Shown piece after piece: positions 52,568-63,785 of a stretch of 64,000 nt of DNA. Below the pieces are notes generated by a model, which searched no databases, had not been told where the DNA came from, and was given only the letters and a program-made list of their open reading frames with translations. Numbering within the stretch: the stretch's first letter is position 1; each line of letters opens with the position of its first letter. Made by a program: the position numbers and the translations under genes. Origin of the DNA: Anaeramoeba flamelloides (Eukaryota; Metamonada; Anaeramoebidae); contig JANTQA010000047.1 in assembly GCA_027625915.1 (NCBI GenBank), positions 1,488,001 to 1,552,000 of the forward strand. Direction: 5' to 3'.

Positions 52568-55500
52568 AAAATAAAAAAGACAAAAGATTATAAAGATGAT
52601 TTTTTGAAAAGAAGTGTTAATCAAATTATAATAGTGGATAAATATGTGAATATTTTAAAGAGTATTAAAAACAATTAGAAATCAGTTTAAAATTATTTCA
52701 TAAGATATGTGAATTTATACAAATAATAAAAATCAAAAGTTTATTACAAAATTCAATGAATCTGCCTCGATTAAAATTTTCGATTCAGTTTTCCTCTGTT
52801 TGGAAACATTTTGTTATTTTTATAAAGAAACAAATGTTTGGGCGGGTTTCTTCTCTTTTAAAGTTCTGATCATTAAAGTAGGAACTTTTTTTTTAAGTCC
52901 AAAAAAGCTATTCTCTAATTTTAAATTTCCAGTGTTTCATCATTCAGTAATAATTCCATTTATCTTTGAAATATTCCAAAACTAACTCAATATTCAAAGA
53001 GGTGTGCTGTTATAGTTGTTGTTTTTGATTATGAGTTTTGGTATTTCTTTTTATTGTCTCTCTTTGAAAATTTAGTTTCTTTGTATTTTTTTATTTGTCA
53101 AAAATTACTTTTGATTTGTAAAAAAGGTTTTTAATTTGTCAAATAAATTTAAAAATTGAATTTTAGTTAAATAAAATACTTAAAATGATTTCTACTTTGA
53201 CGAAATTGACTTAATATATAAAAAAGAATTATTACAGATATCTAAGAATACAAATTAGTGGATGTTTTTTGAGATTGGAGAATGGGATTATTTTTACAAT
53301 AAAGCCCCTTTAATTAATATTTTGAAGAAATGACATTCCTGAAATTTATATTCTTATAATTCAAGTGGTATTTGGGATTACAAAATCAAATATCAAAATT
53401 TTACAAAAATTGGTTAATGATTAAAGAATTTCCAACAAAACCGAAGTTGGTCCAATTGTAATAATAAAAGATTCAAAAAGGGAATAAATAATAAACTTTT
53501 AAATTTGAAATTGGCTTTTTCCCCATTTTGATATTTGAGGATTAAATTATTTTGATAAAAAAAAAATAAACGTTTTGAATCATTTTTTTGGTTTACTGCT
53601 AAGTTTCAGATTTATCAACAAATAGCCTCAACACCTTTATATCCAATTCATTTAAAATGAGAACTCAGGATTTTCAAAATATTCTCCAATTAGGATCAAA
53701 ATTGCATTTTTTGTATAATTTTTTTAATGAAAAATGAACAAAAAATTTTGAGATACCTAAACTCGAACACTTTGTTAAGAAAGGTAGAAATGAAAAAGAA
53801 AAATAACGGAAATTTTCAAACCTGAAAAAATGACGATAATTTCAAAAATTTTAAATAAACAACTCGAACTCGAAAAAAAAACACATTTTCTATGATTTTT
53901 AATCATTGAATTACCTGGATTGTTCTGTTGGCTCCATAAGTCAGATTAATTCCGATAAAAGAGTTGTGATTTTCTCTTAATTTTTTTGATTTTGATTCTT
54001 TTTGATTTTTCTTTAATAGACGTTCTCAACAACTCTTTTGTGATATAGTATCTCATCGATTTGATTTTTGAACAGAAACAATCCTTACAAACACATAAAA
54101 CATCTTTTTTTTATTTTTGTGTGATATTTTTTTTTGTTTGTCTTGTTTCTCTCAAAATATAATTGTTAGTATCAAGACAATTTGTGCCGAGGTTGCTGGG
54201 GAAAGCTTTTTAAGAATTTTTCATGAAAGGATCTTTTTAGAATTAAATTTGCAAAAATTAGTCAGTTTTTTTTATTTGTAAATTTAAAAAAAAACTTTAT
54301 CGTTATTTTGTCAGTTTAAAAGAAAAAATGATCTTCATTTTTAGAAATGGGTATTTTGGTGGATTCGATACAATATCAAACCCGCCCCGGTGTCTTCTTA
54401 TCAAATATATCTCTTGAGAGGAAATAACTAAGGATTGGTCATCAAAAAATACAAATTCCCTACATTTTGTGCCTTTAGAACAACTTTTAAAACCCTCTTA
54501 ATTTACTTCCCATAACCTATAAAAAAAACCCAAAAAAATCTACAGACAAGGCGCCAGGGTTTTAAAAATTGTTCTAAAGGGAAATTTTCTCAAAAAGTTG
54601 ATTTTTTGCGATCCTTTTTTATCATTTTTTGAGACAATTACAGCAATCACAGAAATCGCAGAAACGAGGACAGACAATTTTAGGAAAAATATTTTATTTT
54701 TTCCTTCTTAGATCTAACTGAACAAAATTTTGTGAGATTTACCAACATCTAAATACTGATTAGAGCACACGTAACACCCATTTTCATTTTGAAGCGTAGT
54801 TCTTAATAATGATATAAAAATTTATTATTATTTTTTTATACATTTTACTTTTTCCAAATTTTTCTTTTCTAAGTTCTTTGGATTTATCCCCATTTTTTTT
54901 TCTTCTTGTTGTTGAAAGTGCTTGGATAAGGTAAAAATGGATAAAAAATCATTATAAGAACTGGTAAAATCGTTCACGATTTGAGATCAATCAACAGAAC
55001 TTGTTCTGATTAGATCTTTAGCAAACTGAAATTATCTGAATAACCAAAGTGAATGGATGCCAACTGAAGCGATTTCAAACCGAACTGAAGTGAACTGAAT
55101 ATTTCTTTTCATCCAATCTGTCGAGTCGGTAACCTGTACTGGGTTTTGTATACTACGGGGTCAATATCTCGGATTATTATTTTGCAAAAAACAAGATTTG
55201 GGAAACTTGAAAAAAAAAAAAAAAAATAAAGCAACGAAAAAGAAAATTTCGAAATCCAATCTAATTCTTAAATACCAGCACTTTGTAAATGTAACCTTAT
55301 CTATAAAATTCTTATTTAAAACTTAATAAAGTAACAAAAATTCTCATTTGATCTATAGTTTGTCAAAATTTGAGATCCCTGTATTAAAACAAATTATGGT
55401 GGCGATCCAGAAATTTTCGAAATAAAAGGAAACAAACACCAACCCATTCAGCACCCCTGGGTACAAAAAAAAAACATTTTAATCATGTTTTTACCTTTTT

Positions 55501-58500
55501 ATTATTCTTTTTTTACTCTCTTCTTTTCTTTCTTTTCAAGCCCTTTTTCTTGTATTTGTTTAGAAATAAATTATTTTTCTTTTCATTTTTTCAATTAAAG
55601 CTATACTAAGATTAGCTATAATCTTGACTTATTCTAAACTATTTTTCAGTCAAAGGGGCCCAGTTGTAATGGGTATAATACATGTGTTTAAAGGGTTTGC
55701 ATAGATATTAGAAGAAAAATTTTATTTTGGAAATTTTCAAAATTGAAATCATTTTTTAACATTTCTGTTTTTTTCGATTTTTTTTTTAAAAACGTCATTC
55801 AGTTGCTAAAAAATTTTTTATTGCAAGTTCATTAGTAACTTGGTAAAAACGTGTTATTCTAAGGTCATTGAAATCATGTAAAGATTGTTGAGAAATCTAT
55901 TGATTTCTATTGGAATTCAATTCGATCTTTGATCTTGATATTTGTTTAATAAAAGTGAAAAATTTTCACTTCATTTTCATTTCCTTTTTCAAATAGTGAC
56001 TCTCAAATACCAACAAACTTCGTTTGGGGGCTTAATTTCTAAAATAAAAGTATGAAAAATGAAGTGAAAAATGTTTGATATTTATTATTCAAATACCAGT
56101 AGAAGTTCAAAACGAACATCCTTGTTTTTCTTCGATAGGGCCCTAAGAATTTGAGTTTTTCATTTTTTAAGAAAATCTATTGATTAATTAGTTTTCTTTC
56201 AGACATATATCAACAATTCTTTGATGTTTATTATTCTGTTCATTTCTTATTTGTTCTTCAAAGGTCAATTATATAAAAGAATTGATATTTGAAAAAAGCG
56301 TTGGGCCCCTTTGACTGAAACAGAGTTTAGTTAGGATAAAAAAGGGTAAATAAATTTTATGTTTCAGAAAGTGCCGTAGAGTGTCGTAGAGTGCAATCAA
56401 GTGCCTAGGTTTTTTTTAATTTTTGAAATAAACTGAAAATTTCTGAAATTTTCGGTTTATTTCTCAAATTGAAAAAAACCTAACGGCGGTTTTCCAGAGG
56501 TTTTCTGATTTATTTGTTAAGTGTTCTAGTTTTTTTTGAGTTTTCTATTTATAAACAGAAAATTTTAATAGATTTTCGGTTTATTTCAAAAACTCAAAAA
56601 AACCTAACGAAAATCTAATGATTTTCCAAATAAACACAAAACTCAAAAAAACCTAACGAAAATCTATCTATTTTCCAAAAAAACAGAAAACTCAAGACAA
56701 ACTAACGGCGGTTTTCCAGAATTCAATAAATAGAGTAAAATCTTTGATTTAACTCAATTCTTTTAAATTCTGGAAAACATCACAGCGGTTTTTTTTAATT
56801 TAAGAAATAAACCGAAAATTTCAAAAATTTTCTTTTTATTTCTAAAAGTAAAAAAAAAACATAACGACACTCCCAGATTGTAGAATTCAATAACTCATTA
56901 TAAGTAATTATAAATTTCTTTTTTAATTCAACAAAATCTTTAAGTTTTTTGGATTCCAATTAATTTTATTGTTTGATTCTTTGATTGAATTTTATTAATT
57001 TTTCAATTTAAGGAAGAGGTAATTCATTTAATTTAATATTTAATTTATATTTGAATTTAAATTTCTTTTTATTTACTGAAATTACTAAATTTTCTAATTT
57101 AAATTTCTGTTTTATAAATAATAACTTGCATGTTTCGGTTTATTTTACATATTACAATAATAAACTAAAATTCAAATTTTTGCACATAGCTAAAACGTTC
57201 CAAACAATCACAATAATACAATTTCATTGAAATTAGAGATAATTTTGATTTTTGTAAATTATGAAAATCATTTTTTCATCCATTAGTTTTTCTTTTCATT
57301 TCATTGTTTGAATTACGTAATTTGTTTCGTTTGGATCAAAATTTTTTTGAATAATTGATATTATGTTAAAGTCAAGTTGTTCCAAATAGAAGAACTTATA
57401 TAAAATTAGTTGGTAGATATCTGACCATTTGATCGATCAATAATCCTAATAGAATTTCAACAAATTTACTCATGTATTTTTTTGTTTTGCTCTCTCCAAA
57501 ATTGTTAACACACCCATGATTTATTTGTATTGATAATGCATTTATTGATTGTTTTGTGAGTATTGTAATTTATAAAAAAGTGTTAACATTTCAATTAGCG
57601 AATGGTTCTAATCTGGTATTTCTTCTTGAATTGATTAAATAAGTTTTTTTTTTCACAAATCGAATTTTGGTGTGTTAAAAATTTTGAATTGGGGTTTACA
57701 TGATTTAATCCAAGAATATAAATAATTTAGGGTTGTTATTTTATCATTATATAAAATACAGCTAACTTATTATTGATGATATATGAAAGAAAGTACCTAA
57801 TATTTCAGAATTGAATAACAGAGGCGGTGGTTTTTAATGTTGATGATTAAGATTTGGGTTGAAAGCCCACATTCTTATTTTCAAAAGGGAGAGGAAAAAA
57901 ATAAAAATAAAAAAAAAAGTGAAAGTTGCTTATTTGAAAATTTTTTTGTGGAATTTTTGCATTTTTACAAATAGAAAATTTATAAAAAGTATTATTTCAA
58001 AAATGAATTCTGTAAGCGAGAGAAAAACTAAATAAAAAAAAAAGAAAAGTGTTACTTTTGAATTTATATCTGCACCTTGTTCTATTAAGTACTTTAATTG
58101 TTTAACTTTTCCATTCATTGCTAATAAATGTAATGGAAACAATTCTCTCATTGTGACTTTCAGATCAATTCTTCCACTTTCGACTAAATATTGGATTGTT
58201 TCAATGTTACAATCGTACTTGCAACAATTATACAAAAAAGATTCTTGATAATTTTGGCCCACTTCAAATTTTGCACCATTAGAAACAAGCCATTCAAGGA
58301 TTTCTTTTTTTGGTTCTTTGGTCTGTGAGTACAATTCCAAAACGGAATGGACGTCAATGAGATAATCATCCAATCTGCAAGAAATTTTCTTGTTTAAATC
58401 CACTTTCTGATCATAGAATTTTTGTAATAACTCGAAAGGTACAATCTTTCCTTTCATTTTGGTTAAGAAACGGTGTATCGGGTACCCATGAACTTTGTCG

Positions 58501-59717
58501 AAATGAGAACGGCTTGCACCATTTTTGAGCATAAATTGGATTAATTCAGGATTTATAGTCTTGTGGTTACATGCATAAACTAAACCATAGAAAGTAAAGT
58601 GTTGTCGGAAGTCCTCGTCCCTTTTTGATCCCTGTTCAATCATCAAAAGAATGATGCGCATACTACAGTCATGAATAACGGCATAATTTAAATAATTCCA
58701 GTGAAAATGATTGAATATCGACAAATCTGTTCTTGTGATTAATTCGGAAATAAATTTTTCATCAAAGACTTTGTTGTTCATCATAGCGTTGTGCAATGGG
58801 GTCCCACCATTCTTCGGGAATCCATTAGGATCAACACCAAAGTCTAATAATTTTGAAATGTGCCGTTGTTGGCAATTTTCATTGAGTGTAACGATGTGCA
58901 GGGCATTTTCCCCATTGTTATTGACAGCCTTGGGATCAATGCCAGAGTCCAAGAGAAAGTCGAAGATTTCCAAGTTTTCTTTGCAGCTCCAGTGCAGCAA
59001 CGTGTTCCCAAAGTTGTCTTTCACATCGAGATCTTGTCCGTTTTCACAAAAGATCTCCAACGTCCTCAGGCCGATTTTCTTGGAAAACAAATAGACGATG
59101 GGAACCTTCCCAAGAGTGTCCTTCGACTTTAAATTGGAACCCTTTTGAACCATTAGCTCAATCAAGTCCCTTTCAACGTCATGCTCACATGCTATGTGTA
59201 GGGGTGTTTTGTCTTCGTCGTTTTTGGTCGCCAAATCGGAGCCCTCTTTAATGAGGAACGCTAACAATTCAAAGTCCATGATGTCCGAGCTGAGCGCATA
59301 GGTTAGCGCAGATTCGCCATACTCATTGACAGATGTCACGGGAATGTATGCTGCAAAGTATTCTACATAGTCGATCGGAAGTTTTTGTTCCACACAGTCG
59401 TGAAGCAAGGTCGACTCGTCAAGCGGATCCTTTGTCTTTGGATCCGCGCCATTGGCAACCAAAAAGCGGATCGTGTCCAATTTCACTTGCTTCGTGAGCG
59501 CAAATTGTAAAATGCTTTTGTCGTCATACATCTCTTTCATTTGGGGTTTGCAACCATTGTCAAGTAAGACTTTCAAGAGCGTGATTGGGCTGCCTACAGA
59601 TAATGAATAAAATAAGATCGGAAAGGAATCTTCTTCAAAATCATGGCTCTTTAATTCTTCCTTCAATTTTTCTTCATTCTGTTCATCAATTAACCGTTCG
59701 ATTAATGGTTTTTCCAT
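51139..59717 (-). CDS. Ankyrin-repeat BTB/POZ protein, two exons
   Basis: Exon 1 is 59717-58056 and exon 2 is 52494-51139; the 5561-bp GT-AG intron is phase 0 and interrupts an ankyrin repeat (GADINSK / NNYNESLLHCSLESNIEMMKF), giving 1005 residues. Ankyrin repeats fill about 45-770: DKTPLHIACEHDVERDLIEL, FGNTLLHWSCKENLEIFDFL, NGENALHIVTLNENCQQRHI, GNTALHTLCENYTNLDKFIL. A BTB/POZ-like domain closes the protein at about 880-985 (NDYIPCHKFVLVARSGLYSQ, later YETLELLIDYLYTD). Such proteins often dimerise through BTB and may act as Cullin-3 adaptors; this is family knowledge, with no direct evidence here. Without splicing, exon 1 reads on into a hydrophobic stretch. The 5' half of exon 1 is GC-richer than exon 2. 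Confidence 0.9.
52508..52563. repeat. (GA)28 microsatellite acting as the intron's pyrimidine tract
   Basis: Unbroken GA repeat that on the coding (minus) strand is (TC)n, placed 8-13 bases before the CTTGTAG acceptor of ankyrin-BTB exon 2. The Arg/Glu-alternating frame on the plus strand is an artefact. Confidence 0.95.
52564..53629. other. Intron DNA of the ankyrin-BTB gene, 3' part
   Basis: AT-rich; the frame at 52800-52985 (+) has no domain. Nothing else recognised. Confidence 0.4.
53630..54800 (+). repeat. Dispersed repeat D, copy 2 (in ankyrin-BTB intron)
   Basis: Aligns with 38340-39930 in two blocks (53630-53810 and 54200-54800). Within the second block, TTTAGAACAACTTTTAAAAC (54474-54493) and its near-inverse (GGGTTTTAAAAATTGTTCTA, about 54557-54576) could pair. 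No coding frame. Confidence 0.6.
54801..55633. other. Intron DNA with a GC-richer patch
   Basis: 55020-55165 is less AT-rich than its surroundings and contains repeated AACTGAA words. It shows no tRNA fold or open frame. Unexplained. Confidence 0.35.
55634..56330. mobile_element. TIR element, ~697 bp, related to family M4 by its termini
   Basis: 29-base imperfect terminal inverted repeats: left CTAAACTATTTTTCAGTCAA then AGGGGCCCA; right TGGGCCCC then TTTGACTGAAACAGAGTTTA. The terminal half of the TIR (TTTCAGTCAAAGG) equals that of the elements at 49634-50931, but the interior is different. No coding frame. Confidence 0.75.
56368..56862. repeat. Modular hairpin array H5, joined to LINE copy 2
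   Basis: Starts with GTGCCGTAGAGTGTCGTAGA (tandem CGTAGAGTG), then module K (about 56406-56484), a long compound module (about 56490-56705), module G (about 56710-56780, TTTTCCAGAATTCAA arm) and a second K (about 56788-56862). Modules are separated by ACGGCGGTTTTC or AGCGG spacers. It ends ACGACACTCCCA, the same edge as the array in LINE copy 1. Confidence 0.82.
56863..57800 (-). mobile_element. LINE fragment, copy 2, with a nested MITE
   Basis: 56863-57162 and 57697-about 57800 align collinearly with the LINE reverse-transcriptase fragment at 13095-13603 (GGATTCCAATTAATTTTATT and GATTTAATCCAAGAATATAA match its text). They are split by the MITE at 57163-57696. The coding frame has several disruptions. 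The hairpin array follows at the same junction as in copy 1, but the zinc-knuckle part found in copy 1 is absent beyond it. It lies in the ankyrin-BTB intron in the sense orientation. Confidence 0.82.
57163..57696 (-). mobile_element. TA-flanked MITE (family M1), copy C, inserted in the LINE
   Basis: 534 bp, inverted relative to copies A and B. Its ends are AACTAAAATTCAAATTTTT and TTTTGAATTGGGGTT; TA at 57161-57162 and 57697-57698. The uninterrupted LINE copy at 13380 shows the empty site with a single TA, so the boundaries and the 2-base duplication are read directly. Confidence 0.92.
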
Positions 59718-60202
59718 TTTTTTTTTTTAGGGAATAAAGGAGAACGTTGTGAAAAAGCGAAAATATTTTATTTTTTTGGTTTTTACAACTAATTCCATAT
59801 TATACTACACTATGATTAAGAGCAATTATAGGAGAAGAACAGTTTTATCAAAACTAATTTCACATTTTTGATTTGTCTTGATAATTTAATTGAGTTTTTG
59901 AAGTTACTTTGTTTTTTTAAAACTTTCGGTTGAAATGAAAAACCAGAACATTTTTATTTTTGGACGTCTTAGGTAATTTTTCCATTTTTATTTTTTCTAA
60001 TTGGAATCTATACAAGTTTTGTCAGTCATATTTTAATAAATGAACACTTTTCACTTTGGTTTTTTAACAAAACAGTTGTTTCTTTCTCAATAAATCCAAG
60101 ACACAAAATGATCATTACAGGTTTTTGGAATTCAAATGGGATCAAATTTTAGTTAATTAATATTTTTATTTTTCAGAATGTAAACTCAAACTTTCCGTTT
60201 AA
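59718..60202. other. 5' flank of the ankyrin-BTB gene
   Basis: T-rich leader and presumed promoter region; no motif can be named. Confidence 0.4.
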
Positions 60203-60757
60203 GGTTTAGACTCCCCGAAATTTGAAAAAAGATTATCTTGAATTGGGTAAGTTTAGTGGATTTTTAATTTGGTTCTTATCTGATAGATATTCAACTTTGT
60301 ATAGGTTTTAATAGTTGTTCAAAATGACAATTTTTGACACTTTATTTGTTTTTTTCCAAAATCTGAATTGAAGAATATAAGACTGATATGTCAATAGATA
60401 AGTTATAAAAAAAATCTGATATGTAGGCTTTTGACTGAAATTTTTTATTAATTTAGGTTTTATTGGGAGCTTTTAAAAAATTCTATTTTTTCATTTGGTT
60501 AATTGATGAAAAAGTAAATGAAAATTTTTTTCTACAACCCAAAAATCAAAATTTATTCTTAAACATCATCCAATATTTTAATCTTCCATTCTTGAATTTG
60601 GATTTAGAAAAAAACAAAATAAATTGTCAAAAATTGACATTTTGAACAACTATTAAAACCTATACCAAGTCGAATATCTATCAGATAAGAACCAAATTAA
60701 AAAGTCTCTACACTTACCCAAGACAATATTTTTTTCAAATTTCAGGGATTCTAAACC
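60203..60757. mobile_element. TTAA foldback element with ~210 bp arms (family F1), copy 2
   Basis: 555 bp flanked by TTAA at 60199-60202 and 60758-60761. Left end GGTTTAGACTCCCCGAAATT, right end in reverse complement GGTTTAGAATCCCTGAAATT. The arms share TTTGGTTCTTATCTGATAGA and TAGGTTTTAATAGTTGTTCA. The asymmetric centre matches copy 1 at 26485-27028 in reverse. The frame at 60463-60645 is its interior. Confidence 0.88.
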
Positions 60758-61163
60758 TTAATTTCTTAGTTTCTCAAAGTTTATAGAGAATATTGAATAA
60801 AAAAAAGACCAAATTAATAAATAGAGTATAAAAATTACAATCTATTTCTTTGCAAGTTTCTTGATTCAAAAAAAAGAAAAATGTCAAGTGCAAATTTTTT
60901 TCAATTTATGAATCAAATCATAGAAGAGTTAATATTTTGATTCTTTTTCACGAAAAAAAACACAAACAATTCTTTTTTGTGATCCCATTGAAGCAAATCA
61001 TTTTTTTTTAATTCGATACAATTTTTATAATTGAAACTTAACATTAAGATTGGCAATCAAAAAACAAAAAAATAAGAAATTGATTTTTTCCTCAGCCAAA
61101 TAGATATTTTGGCATTTGGCAATCTAAAGGTAAAAAAATTGTGCTTCATTTTCTATGCCCTTA
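60758..61163. other. AT-rich intergenic DNA
   Basis: Nothing recognised between the two elements. Confidence 0.4.
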
Positions 61164-61356
61164 TAATCAGTTCCATTTTTAAGAAACAAAATAAAATGAA
61201 ATTTAAGGGAGAAAAAATGTCTCAAATTAAGGCACAAAATTCAGATTCTAGTAAAATAATTTGTATAAAAAAAAATTCAAAATTGTGCTATAATTTGAGA
61301 TTTTTTTGTGCCTTAAATTTCGTTGAAAGTTTGTGCCTTAAATTTGAAACTAACTG
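61164..61356. mobile_element. Near-palindromic TA-flanked MITE (family M2), copy 1
   Basis: 193 bp, about 90-base arms. Conserved words are CTCAAATTAAGGCACAAAAT and, inverted, TTTGTGCCTTAAATTT, repeated two to three times per arm. The right end is AACTAACTG followed by TA; the left end is decayed (TCAGTTCCA). The frame at 61109-61435 crosses it and is not a gene. Confidence 0.78.
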
Positions 61357-61911
61357 TATTCAAATAGAGCTTTTAGATAATAGTCTAATTCTTTGGGAAC
61401 TCTATTCTCAAAGAAAAATAGCGAAAATTAAGTAAAAATTTTGGCTCATTTATTTTCAAATACCGCTACAATTATTAATTGAGATGGATTTTATTTATTT
61501 AAAAATATTTTAAATTTGAGAAATGATATTAAAGACTTAAAAAGGAGAATTAATCTTTGGTCAATTTTTAAATCACTGTAATAATTAAGATTAGTTTTAA
61601 AAATTATTGGTTATAAATAATATATTAAAAAGTATTTCTTTAATTGTATATGTTATGTTTTTCAGGTTTTAAAAAGGGTAATTTGGTGGAATATTAATTT
61701 AATTGTTCATTTTTTATCCTAATATTTTTTTGTACCAGAAAAAAGAATAATTTGATTTGAACTGTCCATATTATATATAAATTATATTTTTTTCAAGTTT
61801 AAAATAATTTTCAAATTTCTCAATAATTAAATAGATTTTTTATATTGGGTTATCCTAAAACTTATTGGATTTATTTTTAAATTTTATTTTAGTTAAATTC
61901 CTTCAAAAATA

Positions 61912-62106
61912 AAGCTAGTTGAAAATTTAAGGCACAAACTTTCAATGGAGACCAAGGCACAAAAAAATCTCAAATTGAGGTACAAAATTTGGAATTTTTT
62001 TTTACACAAATTATTTTACTAGAAATTGAATTTTGTGCCTTAATTTGAGAAATTTTTTGTGACTTAAATTCCGTTGCAGTTTCTGCCTTAAAAGTGCAAC
62101 TGACTG
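61912..62106. mobile_element. Near-palindromic TA-flanked MITE (family M2), copy 2
   Basis: 195 bp with the same arms as copy 1: AATTTAAGGCACAAACTTTC on the left, GCAACTGACTG on the right, TA at 61910-61911 and 62107-62108. CAGT-type ends with TA flanks recall Tc1-like termini (inference). The copies lie about 555 bp apart. Confidence 0.82.
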
Positions 62107-62933
62107 TATTTAAATTTTTTTTTTGAAAAAAAATTCGTTTCATTTTCAATTCCCTATTTCGAACAGAGCAACAAATCACAACCCACTTTTTTGAAAATTC
62201 AATTTATAAAAAATATCTGGAAAACAAATTGAAAATTTTTTCCCATTAGTCTATTCATATACCATAAAAAAAACTTTTGAATTGTCTCTGACTTTGTTTA
62301 GAAATAGAAAAAAAAAATCAGGACTGTTTTTTCCAATTAAACTGTGATATTAATGATAAAATTGTTTTTTGATGAGTTACTTAAAACTGATAAATTTTAC
62401 TCAATACGAATTTTTTTTACAGAAAAGGGTGAAATTTTCACAATAGAAACAATTTACACTATTTTACCATTCTAAGATCCTGATAAAATTTAATTTTAGA
62501 TATTTCAAATTTAATTTTTAGAATCCTAAAACACAAAAAAATTATCCAAGTTGATCAAAATATTCTTTCAAGTTATTTTTACAAGTTTAAATTTTTTTAA
62601 CATAAAAAAATACACTTGAAAAACATATAAAGTCTTTTTTTTTCTAAAAAAAATTTTATTCTAAGAATTTGTTCGATTTTTTTTTATTATAATGTTTGTA
62701 ATGTTTTAAATATATTTTCATCAAAAATTTAAAAATACTTTACATAGCAAAACAATTCAAATTTTTTCAAAAAGAAAACAATATTGATAATATAATTTTT
62801 ATGGTTTCCAGTTTTGTTTTTGATTCTTTAATATTCATATTTATATATTTCGGGGAAATTTTTATATTTATTTTCAAGACCAAAAAAAATAATTATATTT
62901 CAAAATATTTAAATAAAAATAATTCAATATATT

Positions 62934-62965
<32 letters not shown>

Positions 62966-63785
62966 GATAAAAAAAGAACAAAAAAAGATAAAGACGAGTT
63001 TACACAATATACTTTTTAAATTCAAAAATAAAATAAAAATTTGAATTATGACTATCTAATCTTATCATCTATTTCTGTAGAATTTTAATTCGAAAAAAAA
63101 TATTTTATATGATTGTTTCTAAGATTTTTTTGGAAAATTTAATACTCATTCTTTTAGAAAAAATTCATTTCACAAAAAAAAAAAAATTAGATCAGGTATA
63201 TTGAATGTTATAATTCGTTATTTTGGTATTTTTATTTAAATTAAATGCTTTAAAAAAAGATTAGTACTGGTATTTGTGCCTCGTGAAAGGGTTTTCAAGA
63301 TTTTTGAATTTTTAAAAAGCTGGATCCTTTCATGAGTAAAAATAAAATTAAAAAAGAATATATACAGTGTTTAAAAACATTCTTTATGATTTTCGATGTG
63401 TTTGAAAAAAATCGAATATTTTGCCTTTTCTGAGTTTTTTCAAGGATTCGTTTTCAACTTCCAGTTGGTTTATGTTTTTTGTATAATTTCTTCAGAATGA
63501 AAATTCTTTTTGAGAAACGAATGGTATATAACACATACACACACACAGACACCTAAAGTAAAAAAGTATTACTTTAATGTTTTCAATAGAAATATTTGTT
63601 GTTTTTTTTTTTGATGATTTCTCTAAATATTTTTCGATTTTGTATTTCTGTATCTTCAATAAATATTTTTATTTTATTATTAAAGGGAATTATTTTTTTT
63701 CTTCCAGATCTTTAAGTAAAGTAAAGAAATCCTTTTCAAAAATATTTATGTTTTTTCGTTTTCTTTTTGGTTTTTCAAATCCGAA
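62107..63785. other. AT-rich intergenic DNA with a 29-base T run
   Basis: A T run spans 62937-62965. A possible small hairpin lies at 63279-63338 (CTCGTGAAAGG against CCTTTCATGAG), and a short CA repeat at 63533-63553. The frame at 63577-63804 is not supported. Confidence 0.4.

Noticed and set aside
52368-52574. Frame with alternating Arg-Glu
   Set aside because: Artefact of the (GA)28 repeat.
55020-55165. GC-richer patch as a candidate structured RNA
   Set aside because: No tRNA, snRNA or snoRNA box arrangement could be recognised by eye; kept only as unexplained intron sequence.
61109-61435. 108-codon plus-strand frame near the ankyrin-BTB upstream region
   Set aside because: Runs across the palindromic MITE at 61164-61356 and shows no domain.
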